Assembly (NCBI RefSeq): GCF_001949125.1
Contig: NZ_MSTI01000023.1
Coordinates: 1-9,882 of the forward strand
Reading direction: 5' to 3'
Length of the DNA: 9,882 bases
Source of the DNA: Deinococcus marmoris
GTDB lineage: Bacteria; Deinococcota; Deinococci; Deinococcales; Deinococcaceae
The notes beneath the pieces were generated by a model. The model saw nothing but the letters and a program-made list of their open reading frames with translations, did not search any database and was not told where the DNA came from. Shown here in pieces: positions 1 to 6,434 of the stretch. Position 1 is the first letter of the stretch. Each line of letters opens with the position of its first letter. The position numbers and the translations under genes were made by a program.

Positions 1-325
1 GATCAAAATCGTGTCGCAGGTGGACAGCAAGCTGCTGTTGTTCATCTGGACTCAGCACCGTGGGTGCGCCCTGGTTGTGCGCCCGGCCATCCCCTAAACC
101 GTCCAGCCCCAGGGTGTGATACCGCTGCAAAATGTGACGCGCCCCAGAGACGGAGTATTTGGTCAGTTCCAAAAGCTCAGTTTCTGTTCTGCCTTCCGCA
201 AGGAAGGCAAAGAACTGCGCTCTGCGCCGCTCCACAGCGCAGGTACTGGCCCGATAAATGGCCCAGAAGTCGTCAGCGGAGTGCTGGAGTTGGATGGAAG
301 AGAAGAATTTTTTGATCTGGACAGT
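1..325 (-). CDS. IS630-family transposase, N-terminal part (runs off left edge)
   Basis: Read on the minus strand, this frame encodes the helix-turn-helix N-terminal region of an IS630/Tc1-mariner-type transposase. Visible hallmarks are an RRRAQFFAFLAEGRTETE stretch, a recognition-helix-like TKYSVSGARHILQRY, a GLDGLGDGR turn and a GAPTVLSPDEQQQL linker that normally leads into the DDE catalytic domain. The catalytic part lies outside the window. The protein would bind its IS ends and cut and paste the element, usually at TA dinucleotides. The frame is open from just after a TAG at 326-328, but no ATG, GTG or TTG lies near its 5' end. An ATG at 384 is in a different frame. The copy may therefore be 5'-damaged or use an unusual start. 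The element's outer end was not located; it should lie between about 330 and 400. Confidence 0.7.
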
Positions 326-401
326 CTACAAGATTTAATCGGAGTCCGTATTAGCAGCCACTGGCAACAGTTACGATAGGACATCGGGTTACTAGACGAA
401 A

Positions 402-420
402 GTACGTACCTTCAGGTAAC
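402..420. promoter_or_regulatory. Probable operator of the HxlR regulator
   Basis: The sequence TACCT-TC-AGGTA at 407-418 is a perfect 5-2-5 inverted repeat. It sits 10 bp upstream of the HxlR start codon and is flanked by further GTAC and TTAC half-site-like bases. HxlR-family dimers bind short GTAC/GTAAC-rich palindromes in their own promoters, so autoregulation is the likely role. The symmetry is seen directly; the binding is inferred. There is no clear Shine-Dalgarno between the repeat and the ATG, so the transcript may be leaderless or the site may overlap the transcription start. Confidence 0.5.
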
Positions 421-428
421 TTACGGGC

Positions 429-875
429 ATGTCCAAGATCATTGGCTCAACCCCGGCCTTAGCTCTGCTCCCGCCTGAAGCCTTTCAGCAGGGTTGCCCG
501 ACGCGGGCCATCCTGGAGGAAGTGACCAACCGCTGGTCGCCGCTGATTCTGGCGGCGCTGCTGGGGGAGCCGCTACGGTTCTCAGCGCTCAATACGAAAG
601 TGCAGGGCATCAGTCAAAAGATGCTCTCGCAGAATCTCAAAGTGCTTGTCCGCAGTGGTCTGGTTGAGCGCTCGGTGGCCTCCACCATTCCGCCGCAAGT
701 CACCTACACGCTCACCGCTTCCGGCACAGAACTAGCAACCATGATGTGCGGGCTTATTCACTGGATGGGCGGGCGCACCGAACAGTTTCGGGCAGCCCAC
801 GAGCGCTACGACGCTGATTCAAATCAGTTTGATCTAGGTTCAGGCCACTCCGCTCAGGAAGGTGCAATGGCCTGA
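429..875 (+). CDS. HxlR-family winged-helix transcriptional regulator
   Basis: This 148-residue protein has the full HxlR (MarR-like winged helix) layout. A CPTRAILEEVTNRWSPLIL motif spans residues 23-41, followed by LRFSAL and the recognition helix GISQKMLSQNLKVLVRSGLVER at about 60-81. The wing runs through VASTIPPQVTYTLTASG. Cys23 occupies the N-terminal position where quinone- and aldehyde-sensing members (YodB, QorR, HypR type) carry their redox-active cysteine; a second cysteine is at 107. HxlR proteins are small dimeric repressors or activators, often autoregulated and often paired with an oxidoreductase gene. Here the nearest reductase (1353-2390) is convergent downstream, and an IS630 element lies upstream, where a divergent partner would normally be. 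The C-terminal ~20 residues (DSNQFDLG onward) extend past the usual family end. Family assignment is secure; the ligand is unknown. Confidence 0.93.
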   Translation: MSKIIGSTPALALLPPEAFQQGCPTRAILEEVTNRWSPLILAALLGEPLRFSALNTKVQGISQKMLSQNLKVLVRSGLVERSVASTIPPQVTYTLTASGTELATMMCGLIHWMGGRTEQFRAAHERYDADSNQFDLGSGHSAQEGAMA

Positions 876-1191
876 ACCGCAGTCAGCTTCGGCTTACGGA
901 TTGGCGAAATTCGGGCAGCATAAAGCGCACAAGGCCGCGTCACCTGAAGGGCGCGACCTGATGCACTCTCGAACGAGCAGGTCTGGCCGGGCTGGACAGC
1001 AGCCAGTGCTGGGCTGGATTGCGCTCGAATCCTCGTCCTTCGCCGTCGACGGGCGATCCGATCTGGTGACGGTGGTCTGGAATCCGGCCACGCTGCAGGA
1101 CAGAGAAGCGCTCCAGGCTTTCCTCTGGACCGCAGAAAATGCGTCTGTAGTGGAAACGGAGTCGGCCTCCAGTCTGGTATGTGGGAAATGA
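862..1191 (+). CDS. Doubtful small ORF after the HxlR gene
   Basis: A 109-codon frame opens with GTG, overlapping the last 14 bases of the HxlR gene, and ends at a TGA. I do not recognise the product. The C-terminal two thirds (from about GWIALESSSFAVDG to the end) has GC-rich third codon positions like the real genes nearby. The first ~45 residues look less gene-like. It could be a translationally coupled small gene, a decayed fragment of a longer gene, or chance. No signal peptide, membrane segment or metal-binding motif is apparent. The minus-strand frames through the same bases look like shadows. Confidence 0.25.
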   Translation: MQWPEPQSASAYGLAKFGQHKAHKAASPEGRDLMHSRTSRSGRAGQQPVLGWIALESSSFAVDGRSDLVTVVWNPATLQDREALQAFLWTAENASVVETESASSLVCGK

Positions 1192-1352
1192 ATGAAAGAT
1201 GCAAGCAGTGCAGGCGCATTTCTGCTGGGAAAGCGCCCGCACTGCTCAATAAACGCAGCCGTAAATTTAGCTAATCAATATCCCGCTCACTTTGGGGATA
1301 CAAAGGGTGGGACGCCGGATCCGCGCCATGAAGGACCTGAAGGACCGTACCG
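1192..1352. other. Intergenic stretch, no gene seen
   Basis: Between the doubtful ORF and the convergent end of the MDR-family reductase gene I see no convincing coding frame. A weak 5-bp stem with a 6-base loop (CTTTG-gggata-CAAAG) lies near 1289-1304. It has no T-tract on either side, so it is not called a terminator. Confidence 0.4.
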
Positions 1353-2390
1353 TCAATGGGCTTGGCTGTGCTTGTTGGGCGTGATGATGATCTTGCCGTT
1401 GCTCGCGTGATCCTGGTAGTGCTTGATGGCCTGCAAGGCGTCTTCCAGTCCCGCCCGCGCACTCACCTCCGTGTGAAGGTCGGTCGCCATGCGCTGCTGT
1501 ATCTGATCTGTCCGCTGCTGCAACTCGGCCTTGCTCAGGTTGCTGCGGTAGGTGGTCAGGTAAAAGCCGGAGACGTGCCCATCCCGGAAGACCAGATCAT
1601 AGGGCGACACCGTAAGGCTCTTGCCGCCCAGCACGCCGTAGACCAATACGGTGCTGTGTTCGGGCATGGCCGCCAGCAGCCGCCCCGAGAGTTCTCCGCC
1701 CACCGCGTCCAAGGCCATCGTCGCGTTCAAGTCCCCACAAAGCTGCTTGAGCTGAGCGTCAAAGTCCTCGGCCTCGCTGTTCAGGACATGTTCAGCTCCG
1801 CCCTTTCGCAGCGAAGTCACCTGCTCGTCTCGCCGCACAATGTTGATCAGCGGCAGGCCCGCGCTCGTAGCCAGCCTCTGCACCATTTTGCCCACTGCGC
1901 CGGCTGCTCCGGTCTGCACCAGGGCCAGATGCTGACCGTTTTGTGCCTGCTCGACCAGGCCCCAGGCGGTAAAGGGGTTGATGAACAGCATCGCGCCCTG
2001 CTCGAAGTCGACGGCTGGTTGAAGTGGAAGGCAGACTTTGGCGTCCACGGCGACGTACTCAGCCCAGGTGCCCTCACCCTTGGACTGCACCACGCAGGCG
2101 ACGCGCTGCCCCATCAGCCGTTCGGCCTGCGCTCCGTTGCCCGCGACCACCACGCCGCTCGCCTCGAACCCGGCGGTGGTGGGCAGAGGCCGCCGAAAGC
2201 CGTAACGCCCATGCATGAATTCCAGATCCGACGGATTGACAGCTGACGCTTCGACCCGTACCAGCACCTGACCTAAAGTGGGAGACGGCACCGGCTTTTC
2301 AGTCAGTTTGAGAGCGTCCAGGCCGTCGTAGCTGGACAGTTCGAGGGCTTTCATGGTGGTCGGTAGAGTTGGAGCAGAATGTTTGGACAT
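1353..2390 (-). CDS. Zinc-independent MDR-family NAD(P)-dependent reductase
   Basis: This is a medium-chain dehydrogenase/reductase of the quinone-oxidoreductase/enoyl-reductase branch, probably cytosolic. The start at 2390 gives 345 residues and leaves six bases to a strong AGGAGG (2397-2402); the ATG at 2393 directly upstream is only three bases from it. Visible features are the GroES-like fold opening (MKALELSSYDGLDALKL), NPSDLEFMHGRYG, FEASGVV, and the Rossmann nucleotide loop TGAAGAVGKMVQRLA (about residues 160-174). These are followed by ALDAVGG, the second half of the cofactor domain, and a C-terminal IKHYQDHASNGKIII that matches the usual MDR ending. The cysteine cluster that binds structural zinc in alcohol dehydrogenases is absent. 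It probably reduces quinones or alpha,beta-unsaturated carbonyls. It lies 127 bp behind another MDR gene on the same strand and is probably the last gene of the exporter unit. The substrate cannot be read from sequence. Confidence 0.88.
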   Translation of the reverse strand: MSKHSAPTLPTTMKALELSSYDGLDALKLTEKPVPSPTLGQVLVRVEASAVNPSDLEFMHGRYGFRRPLPTTAGFEASGVVVAGNGAQAERLMGQRVACVVQSKGEGTWAEYVAVDAKVCLPLQPAVDFEQGAMLFINPFTAWGLVEQAQNGQHLALVQTGAAGAVGKMVQRLATSAGLPLINIVRRDEQVTSLRKGGAEHVLNSEAEDFDAQLKQLCGDLNATMALDAVGGELSGRLLAAMPEHSTVLVYGVLGGKSLTVSPYDLVFRDGHVSGFYLTTYRSNLSKAELQQRTDQIQQRMATDLHTEVSARAGLEDALQAIKHYQDHASNGKIIITPNKHSQAH

Positions 2391-2517
2391 CATCAGCCTC
2401 CTGAATGCGTTCTGGGGAGTGGAAATTGGGCGAATCTCAAAGCAGGCTTGCTGTCACTGGCTAAAGCCATCAGCCCAATCCATCAAATATGGGCCTGAGC
2501 CTGGTCTTTATGCGCCT

Positions 2518-3510
2518 TCAGTTTGCTGGCATCGTCAGGATAACTTTGCCCACGTGTGCGCCGTCCTCCAGGTATTGGTGCGCCGCTGCCGCGTCCGCGA
2601 GTGGGAACGTCTGATCCACCTGCGCCCGGAGCTGACCGCCAGCAATCCACGGCCAGACGACCCGCTCAACCTCCAGAGCGAGGGCCGCTTTCTCATTGGC
2701 AGAGCGCCCGCGCAGGGTGGATCCAGTGACCACCGCCTGCTTTTGCATCAGCGCCATGACTGGCAATGTCACGTCGTTTCCGCCCAGACTGGCGATGAAC
2801 ACGATCCGGCCTTTGTGTTTCAGGGCCGCTAGATTGCCCGCAAAATAGCTGGCACCGACTATATCCAGCACCACGTCCACGCCACCCGCCTGCTGGGCCA
2901 CCTGCGCGAAGTCCTCTGTACTTGTATCCACCACGATGTCGGCCCCCAGCGCCCGCGCAGCCTCGGCTTTGGCCGCTCCACGCGCCGTGGCGATCACCCT
3001 GGCCCCCGCTGCCTGGGCCATCTGAATGGCCGTCACTCCGATGCCAGAAGTTGCGCCGTGAACCATGAAGGTCTCGCCCGCTTTCAGGCCCCCAGCATCA
3101 AAGACATTGGCGTACACGGTGAACACCGTCTCTGGCAGGCTGGCGGCCTCCACGAAACTGAGGCCCGCTGGAATGGGCAGGGCGTGGCGGGCGTCGCAGG
3201 CGACGTACTCGGCGTAGCCGCCGCCGCCGAGCAGCGCACAGACCCGGTCGCCCACCTGCCAGCGGCCCGCCGCGACCACCACCGTCCCCGCAACCTCCAG
3301 CCCCAGCGTGGCGGGTGCGCCGGGCGGCGGCGGATAGAACCCCATACGCTGGAAAATATCGGGCCGATTGATCCCGGCGGCAGCGACTTTAATTAAGATC
3401 TGCTCCTCGCCCAGCGTTGGGACAGACAGTCCTTCAAGCTGGAGCGCGGAGGCCGGGCCGCTGCCCCCCTGGATGCTGATGGCCTGCATGGACTCTGGAA
3501 TGGTGGTCAT
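2518..3510 (-). CDS. PIG3-type NAD(P)H:quinone oxidoreductase
   Basis: This 330-residue MDR protein has the features of the PIG3/quinone-oxidoreductase family (TIGR02824-like), and its length matches the family exactly. Diagnostic stretches are INRPDIFQRMGFYPPPPGAP (47-66), LGLEVAGTV, GGGGYAEYV, LPETVFTVYANVFD, and the NADPH-binding loop HGATSGIGVTAIQMA (151-165). LDIVGASYF and the family signature TGSTLRGRSANEKAAL (262-277) follow. Such enzymes reduce quinones, in part by one electron, and other electrophiles in the cytosol. The start is supported by AAAGGAG a few bases upstream. It begins 67 bp after the stop of the MFS exporter on the same strand, with no obvious terminator between, so co-transcription is likely. 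Coupling an exporter with a quinone reductase suggests protection against a quinone-like or redox-cycling toxin; that role is inference. Confidence 0.92.
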   Translation of the reverse strand: MTTIPESMQAISIQGGSGPASALQLEGLSVPTLGEEQILIKVAAAGINRPDIFQRMGFYPPPPGAPATLGLEVAGTVVVAAGRWQVGDRVCALLGGGGYAEYVACDARHALPIPAGLSFVEAASLPETVFTVYANVFDAGGLKAGETFMVHGATSGIGVTAIQMAQAAGARVIATARGAAKAEAARALGADIVVDTSTEDFAQVAQQAGGVDVVLDIVGASYFAGNLAALKHKGRIVFIASLGGNDVTLPVMALMQKQAVVTGSTLRGRSANEKAALALEVERVVWPWIAGGQLRAQVDQTFPLADAAAAHQYLEDGAHVGKVILTMPAN

Positions 3511-3577
3511 GGTGAACTCCTTTGGGTTGAGTGGGCGAGTGGATGTAGGCGGCTGGAGTTGGTACAGGTCAGGGCAG

Positions 3578-5293
3578 TCACCTTGTCGGTTCTTTGCGCG
3601 CGGCGGCAGCCTGGGCCATCACACGCGTATTGCCCGGCAGCAGGAACACCAGGCCAAAACACAGCGCGTAGGCTGCCAGTTGAAACCGCAGGGTAAACAG
3701 CAGCGCGGACAGAAAAGCCTCGCGCCGAACCTCATCGCCTGCCGCCGTCAGGGCCGCCCCCACGGGCTTGACCAGGTTGGCAGGCAGCGCGTTACCTCGT
3801 GGCTGGCAACTGGCCGGAACCACGTTCAAATCGGCTTGATTGAAGCGGTCATGCACACAGGCGCTGAAACCTGCGGTGATCCCTCCCACGGCGGAAGCCG
3901 GAAGCCCGGTTGCCCGCAGCGTCTGTGTCAGGCCCGGCTGAACCTTTGCGCCTACCATGTCCGCACTGGAGGCGAGGTGACCAAACAGCAGCACTCCGAT
4001 GATGGCCACGCCCAGAGCGCTGCCCACCTGCTGCACGGTCGCCAGCACGCCAGAGGCGCTGCCCGCGTTGGCAGGGTTGATACGCGACAGGATCACGGTC
4101 TGCAGCGGTCCGATCACAAAGCCGAAACCCAGCCCACTGACGATCAGCGCCGGAATTAATTCGTAACCCCGGTAATTTAGAACTGTGGCATTCAAGGTCA
4201 GCAGGATGCCCAGCAGACCGAAAATGAGCAACGCAGTTCCCAGCGAAAGAATGGAGCGGCCCAGTCGTGCGCCCAGCCGGGCTGACAGCAGCGAGGCAAC
4301 GACGATTGCCACCTGATAGCTGATCAGCAGCAGCGCGGCCTGCGTTGGGCCGTAGCCCAGCCCTGCTTGAAAAAACAGACTCATCGCCACGAAATAGGAC
4401 AGCACGCTGCTCTGGAATACAAAAGCGATCAGTGCGCCCACGGCAAAGGATCGATCACTGAACATGCCCAGTTGTACCAGCGGCGTCTTTCCACGGGCCA
4501 TGAGACGGCGCTGATAGGCCACGAACACGCCCAGAGTCACCACGCTCAGGGCCAGCATGGTCAGCAGCCAGGTGGGCCAGCCCTGATCGCGGCCCTCGAT
4601 AACTGGGTAAATCAGCAGCACCAACGCCAGTGAGAGCAGCGCCACACCCGGTACGTCCAGACCACGGGCCTGATCGGATTTCGATTCGGGCAGCACCCGC
4701 GCGGCCCACAGCAAAGCCAGCAGCCCAATGGGCACGTTGACCAGAAAGATCGGACGCCACAATGACCCGAAGAGATTGGCGTCGATGAGCAGGCCGCCCA
4801 ACAGTGGCCCAGCGATAATCCCCAGCCCGATGATGGTGCCTTGCAGGCCGAAAGCACGGGCACGCTCGCGGCCAGGAAACAGCACCTGGATAAAGCTTGC
4901 CACCTGCGGAAACAGCAGGGCCGCCGCCAGGCCCTGCAACACCCGGAAAGCGATCAGCGTAAGCGGTGACCACGCCAGGCCGCACAGCGCCGAGGTCAGC
5001 GTAAAGCTGGCCAAGCCCAGCAAGAACAGGCGGCGGCGGCCATAGAGATCGCCCAGCCGCCCCCCAGTGATGAGCAGCACGCCGTAGCCGACGGCGTACC
5101 CGGTCAGCACGAACTGAACCTGTGCGGAGCTGGCCCCCAGGTCACGTTGCAAGGTCGCCAGACCGTTGGTGACGATGCTGGTGTCCAGCAGCACCATGAA
5201 CAGAGCCAGCAGCAGCACGGCCAGCGCCCGCCAGCGGGTCGGGTCAAGCGGGTGGGTTTCGGGCAGTGGCCCGGCGGCAGAACGTGCGCTCAT
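3578..5293 (-). CDS. MFS drug exporter, DHA2 (14-helix EmrB/QacA-type) family
   Basis: This 571-residue inner-membrane proton antiporter has about 14 hydrophobic segments. TM1 carries LLDTSIVTNGLATLQ with an acidic Asp37, typical of DHA2 exporters. Motif A is GGRLGDLYGRRRLF (77-90), and the antiporter motif C is IIAGPLLGGLLI (159-170). The loop between the last two helices (about 440-525) is unusually long. It contains two cysteines (479 and 496) and probably faces outside, as in several actinobacterial-type relatives. I chose the ATG at 5293 because AGGAG lies just upstream (GAGAGGAGAAATC). The ATG at 5317 would overlap the PadR operator and lacks such a site. It is the first gene of a minus-strand unit with two reductases and diverges from a PadR repressor. 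The probable substrates are amphipathic or aromatic toxins; the exact compound is unknown. Confidence 0.93.
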   Translation of the reverse strand: MSARSAAGPLPETHPLDPTRWRALAVLLLALFMVLLDTSIVTNGLATLQRDLGASSAQVQFVLTGYAVGYGVLLITGGRLGDLYGRRRLFLLGLASFTLTSALCGLAWSPLTLIAFRVLQGLAAALLFPQVASFIQVLFPGRERARAFGLQGTIIGLGIIAGPLLGGLLIDANLFGSLWRPIFLVNVPIGLLALLWAARVLPESKSDQARGLDVPGVALLSLALVLLIYPVIEGRDQGWPTWLLTMLALSVVTLGVFVAYQRRLMARGKTPLVQLGMFSDRSFAVGALIAFVFQSSVLSYFVAMSLFFQAGLGYGPTQAALLLISYQVAIVVASLLSARLGARLGRSILSLGTALLIFGLLGILLTLNATVLNYRGYELIPALIVSGLGFGFVIGPLQTVILSRINPANAGSASGVLATVQQVGSALGVAIIGVLLFGHLASSADMVGAKVQPGLTQTLRATGLPASAVGGITAGFSACVHDRFNQADLNVVPASCQPRGNALPANLVKPVGAALTAAGDEVRREAFLSALLFTLRFQLAAYALCFGLVFLLPGNTRVMAQAAAARKEPTR

Positions 5294-5313
5294 GATTTCT
5301 CCTCTCAAGCTCC

Positions 5314-5338
5314 ACATTATGTTAGTTATGACATATGT
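5314..5338. promoter_or_regulatory. PadR-type operator (ATGT-N8-ACAT)
   Basis: ATGT at 5319-5322 and ACAT at 5331-5334 are exactly eight bases apart, and the symmetry extends by one base on each side (TATGT-N8-ACATA). This matches the known PadR-family half-site rule. Each half is itself followed or preceded by a further ACAT or ATGT (5314-5317 and 5335-5338), which gives a denser array. The site lies downstream of the predicted exporter promoter and upstream of its ribosome-binding site, so bound PadR would block the exporter. Whether it also controls padR itself (start 5385) is likely but not shown. Confidence 0.75.
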
Positions 5339-5345
5339 TTAAATT

Positions 5346-5375
5346 AGCATAGTCAAAACGGACTGACTCTGTCAA
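5346..5375 (-). promoter_or_regulatory. Probable sigma-70-type promoter of the exporter unit
   Basis: On the minus strand a perfect -35 TTGACA (5375-5370) is followed after 18 bases by TATGCT (5351-5346), a four-of-six match to the -10 consensus. Transcription would start near 5338, at the edge of the PadR operator, which suits repression by blocking initiation. The promoter is predicted from sequence only. It overlaps the region just upstream of padR, so the divergent promoters are packed within 91 bp. Confidence 0.5.
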
Positions 5376-5384
5376 GATAGACGT

Positions 5385-5975
5385 ATGCCTGTCCGTGCCA
5401 AAGCCGCCACCACCACGCTCGGCTACGCCCTGCTGGGGTTGCTGGCACGGGAGGAGCGCTCCGGCTACGAGCTGACCCACGCGCTGAAAAATCCTGTGGG
5501 TTACTTTTGGTTCGCCCAGCACAGTCAGGTGTACCCGGAACTTGCACGCTTGGAAACAGCGGGGCTGGTGGCCTACACGCTTGTCGAGCAATCTGATCGG
5601 CCTGACAAGAAGGTCTACCGGCTTACTGACGCGGGGCGGGCTGCCCTGCGTGCCTGGCTCAATGACGCTACGGAACCGCCCCGCAAGCGCGACGAGCTGG
5701 TTCTCAAAGCGTATTCCATCTGGCTGGCCGATCCCACTGCCGCCGCGCAGATGATGCGCGAACACGCTCAGACCCACCTGGCCCACCTGGCCGAGTTTCA
5801 GTCGGGTTTAAGCCGTCTGGAGCAGGAGGCGGGGGAGACCCTGTGGCAACCGGAGTCCCCATGGTTTGGTGTTCATGCTGTGCTGCGGCGCGGAATCGGG
5901 TACGAACGTGAGTACTCCGATTGGTGCGAATGGCTGGCGCAGTGCCTCGAGGGGACGCAAGAGGCTGCGCGCTAA
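5385..5975 (+). CDS. PadR-family transcriptional regulator
   Basis: This 196-residue protein is of the PadR-s1 type (AphA-like). It has an N-terminal winged helix at about residues 10-95, opening with TLGYALLGLLAREERSGYEL. That is followed by YFWFAQHSQVYPELARLETAGLV (recognition helix) and the wing DRPDKKVYRLTDAG. A C-terminal helical dimerisation region (about 100-190) resembles the Vir_act_alpha_C domain, with ELVLKAY and REHAQTHLAHLAEFQSGLSRLEQE. PadR proteins repress efflux or detoxification genes until an aromatic or drug ligand binds. The divergent DHA2 exporter and the ATGT-N8-ACAT site between the two genes make it the exporter's likely local repressor. No strong Shine-Dalgarno precedes the ATG; a near-leaderless transcript is possible. 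The family call is firm; the ligand is unknown. Confidence 0.94.
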   Translation: MPVRAKAATTTLGYALLGLLAREERSGYELTHALKNPVGYFWFAQHSQVYPELARLETAGLVAYTLVEQSDRPDKKVYRLTDAGRAALRAWLNDATEPPRKRDELVLKAYSIWLADPTAAAQMMREHAQTHLAHLAEFQSGLSRLEQEAGETLWQPESPWFGVHAVLRRGIGYEREYSDWCEWLAQCLEGTQEAAR

Positions 5976-6047
5976 TGGCCTGACAGAACCAAATCATCCG
6001 GGTCAAGTCGGGTTGGGCGATCAGGCGCTGAGTGCTGGCCGACTCTC

Positions 6048-6324
6048 CTACTGGCAGCAGTGGAAGCAGCGCACGCAGGAATAACTTGTCCAACACAGGC
6101 TGTTCTTGAAAATACCCTTCAAGACGTTTTTTCCAAGCCTCAGATAAGGCGTTGCCGGGGAAGAACGTGACCAGGACGTGGTGGCAGATGGATTGCCTAT
6201 GGATGAGGGTTTCAAGTGCGGCGGCGAGACGCCAGAGCATATTGCGTCGCAGCAACGGCAAGCGGGCTTTCGGGAATTCAGATAGCCTGGCAGACTTATG
6301 GGAAGCGGCACCGCAGATCGTCAC
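6048..6324 (-). pseudogene. Remnant of an IS4-type transposase N-terminus
   Basis: A minus-strand frame reads FPKARLPLLRRNMLWRL, then LVTFFPGNALSEAWKKRLEG, then FLRALLPLLPVGE. Its pattern of helices, the 'pg...s..ykr...yf' spacing and the closing LLPLLP resemble the N-terminal region that precedes the DDE domain in IS4-family transposases. Codon third positions look gene-like. The DDE catalytic domain is absent: the frame runs on into the antisense of the end of padR, where similarity fades (left of about 6050). A short in-register piece in another frame (LKHFRRKWQAAPLV, near 6340-6385) may be the original 5' part after a frameshift. It is probably a decayed, truncated copy left between padR and the hydrolase gene. 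The IS4 link is pattern recognition, not a search result; an unrelated small gene is possible. Confidence 0.4.
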
Positions 6325-6434
6325 AGACCAGTGGTGCCGCTTGCCATTTGCGGCGGAAATGCTTCAGTTTAGCAGTGAGATGTCTTGGAACTCAGCCAGT
6401 AAAAAACTGAAGTTGTCCGGTCTTGGGAAATGAC

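Noticed and set aside
1356..2246. A 296-codon open frame on the plus strand
   Set aside because: It lies antisense to the MDR reductase, lacks recognisable domains and has the composition expected of a mirror frame in GC-rich DNA.
2440..2517. Possible terminator or hairpin between the two MDR genes (TGGC-loop-GCCA and GCCCA...TGGGC)
   Set aside because: Stems are only four or five base pairs, and no T-tract follows on the minus strand, so termination is not supported.
3368..4159. A 263-codon plus-strand frame
   Set aside because: It spans two minus-strand genes antisense, including the gap between them; the real genes have clear families and ribosome-binding sites.
5317..5334. Deinococcus radiation/desiccation response motif (RDRM) reading of TTATGT...ACATA
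   Set aside because: The two arms are eight bases apart here, whereas the RDRM palindrome is a 17-mer with a shorter centre. The spacing fits PadR instead, and a padR gene lies adjacent.
5704..6000. Minus-strand frame continuing from the IS4-like remnant through the end of padR
   Set aside because: This part is antisense to a well-supported gene and loses all transposase similarity.
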